Shown one piece after another: positions 46,310 to 55,497 of a stretch of DNA of 64,000 nucleotides. Position 1 is the stretch's first letter, and each line of letters begins with the position of its first letter. The notes under the pieces were generated by a model. That model was not told the DNA's origin and searched no databases. It saw only the letters and a list, made by a program, of their open reading frames with translations. The DNA is from Marinibium conchae. GTDB taxonomy: Bacteria; Pseudomonadota; Gammaproteobacteria; Enterobacterales; Alteromonadaceae. The stretch spans positions 744,001-808,000 of the forward strand of contig NZ_JADNRN010000001.1 in assembly GCF_015595035.1 (NCBI RefSeq). The letters are read 5' to 3'. A program made the position numbers and the translations under genes.

Positions 46310-47863
46310 ATGCGATTGGAAATAAACTGTCAAGACAGACTCGGTATTACTCAAGATGTGCTCGATATTCTTACGGAATACGACATCGACTTGAGGGGAA
46401 TAGAGATAGATGAAACTGGCAAGATATTTCTAGACTTTCCAACCATTGAGTTTGAGAACTTTCAACACTTGATGCCGAAGATCAGAAGAATAGAAGGTAT
46501 TGAGGATGTCAAAACGACACCCTTCATGCCGATTCAGCGCGAACGCAACCAGTTGCGGGCTCTTTTACAGACTCTCCCCGATCCCTGCTTCTCAACAGAC
46601 ACAAACGGTAAGATTATTTTGTTTAATGATTCTGTTGCCCGTGGTTTAGAGATGGAAGCAGAGCAAATTTTGTCTTTGAATATCGACGATGTGCTCACAG
46701 GCTTTGGTGTATCAAAGTGGCTAGAGTCGAAAGAAATCTACGCGCAAACCCATCGGGTTAAGTTTATAGAGCAAGATTACATCGCAGACATTTTGCCTGT
46801 GGATGTTCCTGATAACGACAAAACGGTACTTGCGGGTGCCGTGGTGATATTGAAATCAGAATCGCGTCTTGGACAACAAATTACGGTATTTAACAAAACG
46901 ACATCAAACTGTTTCGATACCTTCCAAGCAAGTAGCAGTGTGATGAAGAAAGTGATTCGAGATGCTAAACGAATGGCAGAACTGGATGGGCACATGCTTA
47001 TTTACGGCGAGGCAGGTACTGGTAAGCAGCGTATTGCAAAAGCTTGCCACGACAGCAGCCCCAGAGCAGAAGGCGGTTACTACGTCCTCAATTGTGCTTC
47101 ACTGCCCGATGATGTTGCTGAAACGGAGCTTTTTGGTTGTATTAAAAGTCAGTTTAATGATGCGGAAAACAAAGAAGGTTTGCTAGTTAAAGCAACCGGG
47201 GGCACCTTAGTGCTTGACGAAATATCTGAAATGTCACAACAGCTTCAAGCAAAGTTGCTGAGAGTGTTGGAAGATGGTTACTTTAGACATTCGGGTGAAA
47301 AAGAGGCCCAACTCATAGACGTACGCATCATTTGCACTACCGGAAAAGACTTATCTGAATGTGTCGAGCTTGGCACTTTTCGAGAGGACCTTTTCTACCT
47401 ATTGAATGTGCTTGCTTTGGTGCTCCCTCCGCTCAGAGATCGCAAAGCCGATGTGATTCCACTTGCTGAAAACATTGTTCGTGCGCACAGCAACAAACTT
47501 GGAATTCGCTCTCCGAAGCTCAGCAAATCCTGTGTGGAGTATTTACAGGCATATCCGTGGCCAGGTAATGTGCGTCAGCTTGAAAATGCACTGTACCGAG
47601 CCATTGCCCTAATGGACGGTAATGAGATAACGAAAGAAGCTATCCAATTGCCAAGTTGCAGCACTACGGTGAACTATATTGATGAGAACTTCGAAGGCAC
47701 ACTTGAGCATGAAGTGAAGAAGTTTGAGAAAGAGCTTCTAAAACGCCTTTATCCTTCCTACCCATCAACGCGCCAACTTGCTAGAAAGTTAGGATTAAGT
47801 CATACGGCAATTGCGAACAAGTTACGCGAGTACGGTATAAGTAAAGCAACTGTAAAGTATTAG
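46310..47863 (+). CDS. tyrR: TyrR/PhhR-type transcriptional regulator of aromatic amino-acid genes
   Basis: 517 residues. N-terminal ACT domain (MRLEINCQDRLGITQDVLDI, DLRGIEIDETGKI), PAS domain (about 80-190), AAA+ domain with Walker A GEAGTGKQ and TLVLDEISEMS, and a C-terminal helix-turn-helix (STRQLARKLGLSHTAIANKL). The sigma-54 GAFTGA loop is absent (ELFGCIKSQFNDAENK in its place), as in true TyrR, so it works with sigma-70. It probably senses Tyr/Phe and controls phhA and the catabolic genes here. Confidence 0.95.
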   Translation: MRLEINCQDRLGITQDVLDILTEYDIDLRGIEIDETGKIFLDFPTIEFENFQHLMPKIRRIEGIEDVKTTPFMPIQRERNQLRALLQTLPDPCFSTDTNGKIILFNDSVARGLEMEAEQILSLNIDDVLTGFGVSKWLESKEIYAQTHRVKFIEQDYIADILPVDVPDNDKTVLAGAVVILKSESRLGQQITVFNKTTSNCFDTFQASSSVMKKVIRDAKRMAELDGHMLIYGEAGTGKQRIAKACHDSSPRAEGGYYVLNCASLPDDVAETELFGCIKSQFNDAENKEGLLVKATGGTLVLDEISEMSQQLQAKLLRVLEDGYFRHSGEKEAQLIDVRIICTTGKDLSECVELGTFREDLFYLLNVLALVLPPLRDRKADVIPLAENIVRAHSNKLGIRSPKLSKSCVEYLQAYPWPGNVRQLENALYRAIALMDGNEITKEAIQLPSCSTTVNYIDENFEGTLEHEVKKFEKELLKRLYPSYPSTRQLARKLGLSHTAIANKLREYGISKATVKY

Positions 47864-47880
47864 TTACGAATGTCTTCTGA

Positions 47881-47906
47881 AGCCCCTTATATAGGGGCTT
47901 TTTTTT
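47881..47906 (+). terminator. Intrinsic terminator after tyrR
   Basis: Stem AGCCCCT / AGGGGCT with loop TATAT and a run of T, 18 bases after the tyrR stop. Confidence 0.9.
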
Positions 47907-48026
47907 CGTCTATTTTCTCTGGTGTCTATACCGTAAGCAAGATGATTAATAGCAAGCTCTTGCCTATAATACCCACAGCTTGTAACCGTGATAAAAGCAT
48001 AATAATGAGAATAGAAGGTTTATTGA

Positions 48027-49037
48027 ATGAAACTAGCCACATATAAAAATGATACGCGCGACGGTAAATTAATGGTAGTGAGCAAGGATTTGACGCTCGC
48101 AGTCTCCGCTACTGGTATCGCGCAAACAATGCAACAAGCGCTAGACAATTGGCAACATGTTGAATCACAGTTACAAAGTCGCTACGACGATCTCAACCAA
48201 GGTCTTTGTAAAGACGCCCAACACTTTGACGAGACAATGTGCGAAAGCCCGTTACCAAGAGCTTATCAGTGGGCTGACGGAAGTGCATACGTGAATCACG
48301 TAGAGTTAGTGAGGAAGGCTAGAGGTGCAGAAATGCCAGATAGTTTTTGGACCGATCCGCTAATGTATCAGGGCGGTTCAGATGATTTTATTGGACCACG
48401 GGACGACGTTTTACTACCTAGTGATGATTACGGCATTGACTTTGAAGGCGAGATTGCAGTTATCACCGGTGACGTGCCGATGCAGGTAAATGCAACTGAT
48501 GCTGGTAAACATATTCGTCTGTTGATGTTGGTTAACGACGTGTCTTTACGTGGTCTCATTCCTGGTGAATTAGCGAAAGGCTTCGGCTTCTTTCAATCGA
48601 AACCATCCTCTGTATTTTCGCCCGTTGCGGTCACGCCTGACGAGCTTGGTGAGGCATGGAGTGATAACAAGTTACATCTACCGCTATTATCACACTACAA
48701 CGGTGAGCTTTTTGGAAAGCCTGAAGCAGGGCAAGATATGACTTTCGACTTTGCTGAATTAATAGCGCATGCCGCGAAAACCAGAAATCTCGGCGCAGGT
48801 TGTGTTATTGGCTCTGGTACTGTATCTAACAAACAAGGCACAGAGCATGGCTCTGCAATAAGTGAAGGAGGTCTTGGTTATTCATGCATCGCTGAACTTA
48901 GAATGATTGAAACGATAAGAGATGGAAAACCGACTACCTCATTTATGTCTTTTGGTGATCGTATCCGCATCGAGATGTTAGATAAACATGGTGATTCAAT
49001 TTTCGGTGCAATTGATCAGGTAGTTAAAAAGGCATAA
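48027..49037 (+). CDS. fahA: Fumarylacetoacetate hydrolase family protein
   Basis: 336 residues of the FAH family, of the length usual for the proteobacterial tyrosine-pathway enzyme. Motifs: YGIDFEGEIAVITGD with metal-binding acidic residues, LVNDVSLRGLIPGELAKGFGFFQSKPSSVFSPVAV, and GAGCVIGSGTVSN. It splits fumarylacetoacetate into fumarate and acetoacetate, the last step of tyrosine breakdown. It is followed after 13 bases by maiA. hpd and hmgA, needed between tyrosine and this step, are not in the window. Confidence 0.9.
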   Translation: MKLATYKNDTRDGKLMVVSKDLTLAVSATGIAQTMQQALDNWQHVESQLQSRYDDLNQGLCKDAQHFDETMCESPLPRAYQWADGSAYVNHVELVRKARGAEMPDSFWTDPLMYQGGSDDFIGPRDDVLLPSDDYGIDFEGEIAVITGDVPMQVNATDAGKHIRLLMLVNDVSLRGLIPGELAKGFGFFQSKPSSVFSPVAVTPDELGEAWSDNKLHLPLLSHYNGELFGKPEAGQDMTFDFAELIAHAAKTRNLGAGCVIGSGTVSNKQGTEHGSAISEGGLGYSCIAELRMIETIRDGKPTTSFMSFGDRIRIEMLDKHGDSIFGAIDQVVKKA

Positions 49038-49050
49038 GAGAGGAAGAAGC

Positions 49051-49704
49051 ATGAGCATTCAATTGCATGGTTATTGGCGTTCGTCAGCCTCTTATAGAGT
49101 CAGAATTGCTTTGCATCTAAAGCAGTTGGATTTTGAGTACATCCCAGTGCATTTGGTTAAAGACGGAGGAGAGCAAAAATCAGAATTTTATCAAAAGCTA
49201 AACCCGTCTATGCTTGTGCCTACCTTTGTTGATGATGATGAAGACATTGTGTTAAATCAATCGTTAGCTATTTTGGAATATTTGGACGAAAAATACCCTC
49301 AAACTTCTCGCTTACTTCCTCAACACACCCTAGATAGAGCTCGCGTGAGGGCGCTAGCTCAAGATATTGCTTGTGACGTTCAACCCATCGCAAATTTACG
49401 TGTGTTAGCTAAGTTAAAAGAGGAATTTGAAGCAACTGACGAGCAAACTAAGCAGTGGTCTCGCGACTGGATAATGAAAGGCTTTGATGCCTTAGAGAAA
49501 AGACTAAAAACTCGAGCTGGCAAATACTGTTATGGTTATGAGATTACTTTGGCCGATGTTTGCCTAGTTCCTCAGGTATATAATGCCTTACGATTCGGTT
49601 TAGACCTAAATAGCTTTCCAATTATTAAAAAGGTCTGGGAAAATTGTAATGAGTTAGACGCGTTTAAGAGAGCGGCCCCTGAGATGCAGGTAGACGCCCA
49701 GTAA
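49051..49704 (+). CDS. maiA: Maleylacetoacetate isomerase (zeta-class glutathione transferase)
   Basis: 217 residues. The N-terminal thioredoxin-like domain carries the zeta-class motif SSASYRVRIALHLK and NPSMLVPTFVDDD; a helical C-terminal domain follows (TLADVCLVPQVYNALRFG). It isomerises maleylacetoacetate to fumarylacetoacetate with glutathione, supplying the substrate of the preceding enzyme. The pair forms one unit. Confidence 0.94.
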   Translation: MSIQLHGYWRSSASYRVRIALHLKQLDFEYIPVHLVKDGGEQKSEFYQKLNPSMLVPTFVDDDEDIVLNQSLAILEYLDEKYPQTSRLLPQHTLDRARVRALAQDIACDVQPIANLRVLAKLKEEFEATDEQTKQWSRDWIMKGFDALEKRLKTRAGKYCYGYEITLADVCLVPQVYNALRFGLDLNSFPIIKKVWENCNELDAFKRAAPEMQVDAQ

Positions 49705-49744
49705 AATAATCATGGGCGAAGTGAGCTAGCTTAAACACCCTAAC

Positions 49745-50212
49745 TTAGACATTTTTTATTGGCAACTCAGTAGTATTTTTTACTTGTTTGAGTGCAAAAG
49801 TCGAACTTAGATGATCAACTAAGGGTAGGTGAGTTAGCTTGTTTTTTAATAAATGTTCGTATTCTTCAATACTTTCAACAATCACTTTCAATAAGTAGTC
49901 TTTGTCACCACTGGTTGTGTGGCATTCTACGATTTCATCAACTTCCTGAACGGCTTTTTCGAAATCGATGAGCGAATCACCGTCATGGTTTTTAAGCGTT
50001 ACGTAAATAAATACTGAAACGCCCAAATTGAGTTTTTTGCTATCGAGTAAGGTGACCTTCTGACGAATGACGCCATCGGCTTCCATTCTCTTCACTCTTC
50101 TCCAGCACGGTGTATGAGATAAGCCTACACATTGGCTCAGTTCTGCCATAGACACAGTCGCATCTTTTTGCATTACTCGTAGAATTTCTCTATCAAATTT
50201 ATCTAACTTCAT
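49745..50212 (-). CDS. Lrp/AsnC-family transcriptional regulator
   Basis: 155 residues. N-terminal helix-turn-helix (LDKFDREILRVMQKDATVSMAELSQ broken by VGLSHTPCWRRVKRM) and a C-terminal RAM ligand-binding domain (VDEIVECHTTSGDKDYLLKV). It is divergent from the leucine-dehydrogenase-type gene, 245 bases away. Such pairs usually mean the regulator controls its neighbour in response to an amino acid such as leucine. Target and effector are inferred. Confidence 0.9.
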   Translation of the reverse strand: MKLDKFDREILRVMQKDATVSMAELSQCVGLSHTPCWRRVKRMEADGVIRQKVTLLDSKKLNLGVSVFIYVTLKNHDGDSLIDFEKAVQEVDEIVECHTTSGDKDYLLKVIVESIEEYEHLLKNKLTHLPLVDHLSSTFALKQVKNTTELPIKNV

Positions 50213-50323
50213 TATATTTCCAGTGTAAGACGTTTATCACTTTTGACTTCTCCATTATAGGATAGATATCCTAGAAAAAGGAAATAATAAATACATTTAT
50301 TCAACAAGTTCATTTGGGCGCTC

Positions 50324-50341
50324 TGTAAATTGCAAAATACA
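50324..50341 (+). promoter_or_regulatory. Candidate TyrR box in the lrp-ldh intergenic region
   Basis: TGTAAATTGCAAAATACA matches the left half of TGTAAA-N6-TTTACA exactly and the right half at four of six bases, with the G-N14-C spacing kept. It lies 117 bases before the dehydrogenase start. Confidence 0.5.
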
Positions 50342-50457
50342 TCCTCTGGTTCATCAGCTACAATTTACGCCAGTAATAGTGAATATCAGCATCCGCACCT
50401 GCAGCCTTCAGCCGCAGGTTAAGTCTCAAATAACTAAAATAATAATAAAAGGTAAAT

Positions 50458-51510
50458 ATGTCCGTTTTTGATCATCCAGAGTTTGCGGGTCACGAGCAAG
50501 TTGGTTTTTGTCACGACGAGAAAAGCGGCTTAAAGGCTGTGATTGCGGTTCATAATACAAATTTGGGGCCTGGTTTGGGAGGATGCCGTATGTTTTCTTA
50601 CGCTAACTCCCATGAAGCGTTAACTGATGTGCTGCGCTTGTCTAAGGGCATGACTTATAAAGCTGCCATGGCTGGTCTTCCTCAAGGTGGCGGTAAAGCG
50701 GTAATCATCGGAAATCCACGAAAGGATAAAAGCGAAGATCTCATGCTAGCCATGGGTCGCTTCGTCGACTCCTTCAAAGGTAAATATATTACTGCTGAAG
50801 ACTCTGGCATTGCGGTGTCTGATATCCATATCATGGGACAAAAAACGACATACGTTGGCGGCACTTTTTCAAAATACAGTTTTGATGGCAGCGCTGCGGA
50901 TGGTAACCCAGCCCCGGCTACAGCTTACGGTGTGTTTGTAGGGATCAAAGCCGCGGTAAAACATCGTTTCGGCACTGACCTACAGGGAAAAAAGATTGCT
51001 ATTAAAGGTATTGGTCATGTCGGAATACGATTAGCTGAGCACTTGTATCGAGCTGGTGCGAAGCTGTATGTGGCTGACATTTATCCTGAGGGTGTCAATA
51101 AGGCTGTTTCTGAGTTCGGTGCTGTTTCAGTAGATACGAGTGAGATCGATGCACTGGATGTCGATGTTTTTGCTCCATGTGCGCTGGGAAAGTCTGTTAA
51201 CTTAAGCAATATAAATTTAATTAAGGCTAAAGTTATTGCTGGGGCTGCGAATAACCAACTGGAAAATGATGAACTTGACCAACAATTGGTGGAACGAGGA
51301 ATTCTTTATGCGCCAGATTATGTGATCAATGCGGGTGGTGTAATTGACATATATCATCAGGGTATTGATAGCAATGCGACTGCTTTAAAAGCTCATATTG
51401 AAAAGATTGGTGATACTCTCGCCGAGATATTTAATATTGCTGAAAATGAAAATAAGCCAACGGCGCTCATCGCAAATGAGATGGCAGAAAAGAGATTTCT
51501 AAAAAAATAA
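50458..51510 (+). CDS. Leucine/phenylalanine/valine-type amino-acid dehydrogenase
   Basis: 350 residues of the Glu/Leu/Phe/Val dehydrogenase family. The substrate-binding motif GPGLGGCRMF, the catalytic-lysine region PQGGGKAVI, AEDSGIAVSD, and the Rossmann motif GIGHVGIRLAEHL are present; N-terminal VFDHPEFAGHEQV is typical of the leucine dehydrogenase branch. It interconverts branched-chain or aromatic amino acids and 2-oxo acids with NAD. Substrate cannot be fixed from sequence alone; a TyrR-like site and aromatic neighbours leave phenylalanine possible. Confidence 0.88.
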   Translation: MSVFDHPEFAGHEQVGFCHDEKSGLKAVIAVHNTNLGPGLGGCRMFSYANSHEALTDVLRLSKGMTYKAAMAGLPQGGGKAVIIGNPRKDKSEDLMLAMGRFVDSFKGKYITAEDSGIAVSDIHIMGQKTTYVGGTFSKYSFDGSAADGNPAPATAYGVFVGIKAAVKHRFGTDLQGKKIAIKGIGHVGIRLAEHLYRAGAKLYVADIYPEGVNKAVSEFGAVSVDTSEIDALDVDVFAPCALGKSVNLSNINLIKAKVIAGAANNQLENDELDQQLVERGILYAPDYVINAGGVIDIYHQGIDSNATALKAHIEKIGDTLAEIFNIAENENKPTALIANEMAEKRFLKK

Positions 51511-51621
51511 ATAAAATGCTGGCAAGCGGTTGCATGACAGCGCATTAATCGTCATAATCCGCAGCGTTGAGGTCAACCGTGTCAAGAAGACGCAAGTGTT
51601 GACCGCCAACGACCTTTCTAT

Positions 51622-51730
51622 GGTGAGCTCTGGTTCTCTCGCAATGATAGTTTGGAAACCCGGTCAGGCCCGGAAGGGAGCAGCCGTACCAAAGGACTCA
51701 TGTGCCGAGATGTGGCTAGAGCTTGCCACC
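51622..51730 (+). ncRNA. ffs: 4.5S signal recognition particle RNA
   Basis: About 109 bases. The conserved core GGTCAGGCCCGGAAGGGAGC and CAGCC matches the Ffh-binding loop of bacterial 4.5S RNA (E. coli GGTCAGGTCCGGAAGGAAGC), with TGTGCCGAGATGTGGC on the returning arm. Ends GGTGAGCTCT and AGAGCTTGCC pair with G-U wobbles. Exact termini are estimated from pairing. Confidence 0.93.
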
Positions 51731-51764
51731 CAAATTCTCTAGCTATGAAATCTCGCTTACAATC

Positions 51765-52052
51765 TTAATCCAGTTTGGGTTTCTCATCGAGCTTTGGATT
51801 AGCCTCCAAATACTTCACCGCATTGTTGACAGCATGCGATACGTTCATTTCCATTTGACGTCTTTCAGACAAGGGTAAATAAAATGCCATATCAACCTCA
51901 TGGCGTATATAGCGAGGGGGCAATTGGTTAAGCACCAAGCAGCTTAAGTCTGCTAAGAAATCATCGCTTTTACTTTGGACAAGTTTCAAAGAAGTGATTT
52001 TTTCAAGCACCAAATGCTCATAATAATTGTGAATATCGTCGTCTAATTTCAT
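51765..52052 (-). CDS. ComFB-like small protein
   Basis: 95 residues resembling the late-competence protein ComFB family: NYYEHLVLEKI, then DFLADLSCLVLNQLPPRYIRHEVDMAFYL, where the family shows the LNxLPPxYV signature. The zinc-type cysteines seen in Firmicute ComFB are mostly missing (one Cys). Some ComFB homologues in cyanobacteria bind cyclic di-GMP; whether this one does is unknown. It is a lone gene, convergent with ffs. Confidence 0.68.
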   Translation of the reverse strand: MKLDDDIHNYYEHLVLEKITSLKLVQSKSDDFLADLSCLVLNQLPPRYIRHEVDMAFYLPLSERRQMEMNVSHAVNNAVKYLEANPKLDEKPKLD

Positions 52053-52519
52053 AACAGCCTCGCTGTGTAATATGAATAATTACTCGTTCTTGATATGAAC
52101 ATTATCGACATTTTCCCTCAATTCTCCACCTTACATCTGCGAAAACTGCATATCCATAACTCTAGTGGTTAAAAAACATACAAATATATAAGTGTTTTTG
52201 CTTTGTGTTGCACTTCCTTATTTCAGCAGGTGCCGAAATTTATGTTCTTTATTTCAAATTATTATGCATATATATTTTAAATAGTTTATTTTTTTAGGAT
52301 GTTTATTCTAATTTTGCTTTCAGATTCTTCTTGAAACATTATACTAGGTTGCGCTATAGCACCTATATTTACTGAATTTGCCTTCTATTTAGTTGACCAA
52401 TCTTGAACTCAACGTATAGTATTGCTGGTATGGGAATAAAATCTCATACATCTTATAAAAATCGTTTAAGCGATTAAATAACACTAACCATTAGGTTTAT
52501 GGTGTCTAGGGAGACATAA
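52053..52519. other. Non-coding leader region of the second TonB receptor
   Basis: 467 very AT-rich bases between the divergent ComFB-like gene and the receptor. No ORF or RNA gene is recognisable. A short imperfect hairpin (GTATGGGA / TCTCATAC, 52428-52449) lies about 70 bases before the start codon. The receptor has a clear GGGAGA ribosome-binding site. Promoter position not resolved. Confidence 0.55.
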
Positions 52520-55381
52520 ATGTTTACAAACTCAAAAATAGCTAAGTCAGTTAAACTGGCTTGTCTGTTTGGTGCTGCTTCTACTGCGAGCATTGCAACT
52601 AATGTTGCGGCTCAAGAAGAAGGCGCTAAATCAGTTGAAAAAATTCAAGTTACTGGTTCACGTATTAAGAGACAAGAACTCACATCAGTAACTCCAGTAA
52701 TAGAAGTATCTGACTTTGAATTCGATATTTCAGGTAACTTAAACATCGAGCAAAAACTAAACGAACTACCATCAACGCTTCCTGCGTTTGGACCTAGTTC
52801 TAACAACCCTGGTGATGGCACCGCTACAGTCAACCTTCGTGGTTTAGGAACAAATCGTACTTTGGTACTTGTTAATGGTCGTCGTTGGGTACCATCGCGT
52901 CAAGACGGTGTTATCGATTTAAACACGATCCCAGCTAGCTTAATTGAAAACGTTGAAATTATTACCGGTGGTGCATCTGCGGTATTTGGTTCAGACGCAC
53001 TTGGTGGTGTTGTTAACTTTAATTTAGTTGATGATTTTGAAGGCGTTGAAATGACAGCGCTTTACGATATCACTGGCGAAGGTGATGGCGAGAAATACAA
53101 CTTCGATATTACCATGGGTGGAAACTTTGCTGACGGTAAAGGTAACGCTGTAATTTATATGGGTTACTCTGAGCGTAAGCCTATTTTTCAAGCTGACAGA
53201 AGCTTTTCAGATGTTGCTCTTACCGAAAGTGGCGGCGAATTAGTACCTGGTGGTTCATCAGGTGTGCCTGGAACACGAGTCTTTGGTGGCCCAACACTTC
53301 CAAATGGTGAAGTCTTGGGCATATTTGAGGAAGACGGCTCTGGTCGTGCGTTCCAAGACCCAGCAGATCGTTTCAACTATGCTCCAGATAATTTCCTTCA
53401 GTTACCACAAACACGCCACACTGTGCAAGCTTTCTCTCATTATTACCTTGCTGATGAAGTTCGTTTGTACGGTGAAATGACTTACGTGCGCAACGAAGTA
53501 CCTCAAGAGTTGGCACCTACACCCGCTTTCTTAAGCAACTTAGAAGTTAACCCTGATAGCCCATTCTTTGGCGCTGATGTTCAAACTGCACTTGATGGTG
53601 AGCGAACTGATACCAATGGTGACGGGGTTATTGACGGTGACGACAATGCTTCATTTGGTTTCATTGGTCGCCGTATGGTTGAGAATGGTTCACGTCAGTC
53701 TGTTGATACTCGTGATGCATTTAGAGTACTAGTCGGTCTTGACGGTGCTATAAACGACTACTGGACATATGATATGTACTTGAGTCGCTCGATCCTCACA
53801 CAGACTAACACGCTAAATAATGATGTTGCAGAAAGTCGCTTCCGTCAGGCTGTTTTGGTTACTGACGACGGCACTGCCTGTCAAGATACATCTGGTGGTT
53901 GTGCGCCGTTAAATATCTTTGGTGCAGGTAACATCTCTCAAGCAGCTATCGACTTTGTGAACGTTGGTGCGACTAACCTAACAACAGTTGAGCAAAACGT
54001 ATTCCTAGCATCAGTTGCTGGTGAGTTGCCATATACTCTGCCTGGTGCTGATGAAGCAATCGGTCTTGTGCTTGGTTTCGAGCGTCGTCGTGACGAATCT
54101 AATTTCCGCCCAGATACTTTCCTTTCAGCGGGTGACGTTCTTGGATTCAATGCAGGCCAAGCGACAGTAGGATCATATAGTTCGAGCGAATATTTTGCTG
54201 AGCTTTCTGTGCCTATCCTGTCTGGTAAAGACTATGCAGAAGATTTAAGTCTATGGGGTGCTTTACGTTCTTCTAATTACTCTAATATTGGCTCAGTAAC
54301 TTCATATGCTGCTGCGCTAAACTATAAGCCGACTGAAAATGTTGGCGTTAGAGTCGGGTTTCAAAAAGCGGTAAGAGCACCAAATGTTTCTGAGTTATTT
54401 TTGGGATCTTCAAACGGCTTCCCTGGCGCGACAGATCCATGTGCTGAACGTTTAGACTCGGATGACAACGTCATTACTCCATCAGCTCAGCTAGTGAGCT
54501 TATGTGAAGCAACCGGTGTTCCAGTTGGGCAAACAGGGGTTTTCACTCAAGCTAATAGCCAAATAGAAGGTACATTTGGTGGTTTCGAAGATCTCCAAGA
54601 GGAAACCTCAGATACTCTTACTGTAGGCTTAGTTGTTGAGCCAATGGAAGGTTTGGATGTTACGATAGATTATTTTGATATCAAAATAGAAAACGCAATT
54701 GATGTGTTTGGTGGTGGTGTAAACAATACCTTAGATCTTTGTTATAACGTAGTTCAAGATGCTAACAGCGAATTCTGTCAGGTAATAGAGCGTAGAGCGG
54801 ATGGTAACGTCGACGTAGCTACGGTATTAAACGATAACATAGCGCAAATCTCAACTAGCGGTATAGACTTAAATGCAAACTATACGACTGAAGTTGGTTT
54901 TGGCTTGTTTGAAGACACATCAACCGTTAATGTGCAATTTAGAAGTACCTTCCTTGATAAATTTGACACTACGCCAGTAACTGGTTTTGATAGAGTGTTC
55001 GAGTGTGCTGGTTCGTTCGGTAATACCTGTGGTATTCCCCGCTCTAAATTCCAGTATAATGTTCGAGCAACTTGGAACACAGGTCCTTTGACGGTTTCTG
55101 CTTTACTAAGACACCTATCTGAAGTAGACGATGACACTATCGTGAATGGTGGTGTAGACCGCGACAGTATCGTAGTACCTGAACTTGCAAAAGCATACTA
55201 CGTTGATTTAAGTGCGGCTTATATGGTTACTGACGCATTCTCGGTTAACTTCGGTATTCGAAACATCTTCGAAGAAGAAGCTACTCCGATTGGTGACCAA
55301 CAACAGCAGGCTAACACCTTCCCTGAAGTATACGACGTACTTGGCCGTCGTCTCTTCATAAGTGGTACTTACACCTTCTAA
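52520..55381 (+). CDS. TonB-dependent outer-membrane receptor
   Basis: 953 residues. Signal peptide ends near NVAAQE; the plug starts IQVTGSRIKRQELTSVTPV and contains VNLRGLGTNRTLVLVNGRRWVP and ASAVFGSDALGGVVNF. The beta-barrel ends GTYTF. A DTNGDGVIDGDDN calcium-type loop is found near residues 363-375, echoing the other receptor at 13948. Cargo is not evident. A terminator follows directly, yet the oxygenase genes beyond it share its direction and probably its function. Confidence 0.93.
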   Translation: MFTNSKIAKSVKLACLFGAASTASIATNVAAQEEGAKSVEKIQVTGSRIKRQELTSVTPVIEVSDFEFDISGNLNIEQKLNELPSTLPAFGPSSNNPGDGTATVNLRGLGTNRTLVLVNGRRWVPSRQDGVIDLNTIPASLIENVEIITGGASAVFGSDALGGVVNFNLVDDFEGVEMTALYDITGEGDGEKYNFDITMGGNFADGKGNAVIYMGYSERKPIFQADRSFSDVALTESGGELVPGGSSGVPGTRVFGGPTLPNGEVLGIFEEDGSGRAFQDPADRFNYAPDNFLQLPQTRHTVQAFSHYYLADEVRLYGEMTYVRNEVPQELAPTPAFLSNLEVNPDSPFFGADVQTALDGERTDTNGDGVIDGDDNASFGFIGRRMVENGSRQSVDTRDAFRVLVGLDGAINDYWTYDMYLSRSILTQTNTLNNDVAESRFRQAVLVTDDGTACQDTSGGCAPLNIFGAGNISQAAIDFVNVGATNLTTVEQNVFLASVAGELPYTLPGADEAIGLVLGFERRRDESNFRPDTFLSAGDVLGFNAGQATVGSYSSSEYFAELSVPILSGKDYAEDLSLWGALRSSNYSNIGSVTSYAAALNYKPTENVGVRVGFQKAVRAPNVSELFLGSSNGFPGATDPCAERLDSDDNVITPSAQLVSLCEATGVPVGQTGVFTQANSQIEGTFGGFEDLQEETSDTLTVGLVVEPMEGLDVTIDYFDIKIENAIDVFGGGVNNTLDLCYNVVQDANSEFCQVIERRADGNVDVATVLNDNIAQISTSGIDLNANYTTEVGFGLFEDTSTVNVQFRSTFLDKFDTTPVTGFDRVFECAGSFGNTCGIPRSKFQYNVRATWNTGPLTVSALLRHLSEVDDDTIVNGGVDRDSIVVPELAKAYYVDLSAAYMVTDAFSVNFGIRNIFEEEATPIGDQQQQANTFPEVYDVLGRRLFISGTYTF

Positions 55382-55404
55382 GAAGGAACAGAGTATAATT
55401 AAGT

Positions 55405-55433
55405 AAAAAAGCCGACATGAGTCGGCTTTTTTT
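55405..55433 (+). terminator. Intrinsic terminator after the TonB receptor
   Basis: A 12-bp perfect stem (AAAAAAGCCGAC / GTCGGCTTTTTT) with an ATGA loop and a further T. Confidence 0.93.
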
Positions 55434-55497
55434 ATCTTAAATAGGTGAACATTAAGCGTTCGATGATAAACTATCAACGTCATTTAAACTAAAGAGC

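Noticed and set aside
51571..51604. Inverted repeat GGTCAAC / GTTGACC between the dehydrogenase gene and ffs
   Set aside because: Long loop and no T tract; not a credible terminator, and no regulator is known for it.
51530..51742. 70-codon plus-strand ORF
   Set aside because: It overlaps the whole 4.5S RNA gene; the RNA signature explains the sequence.
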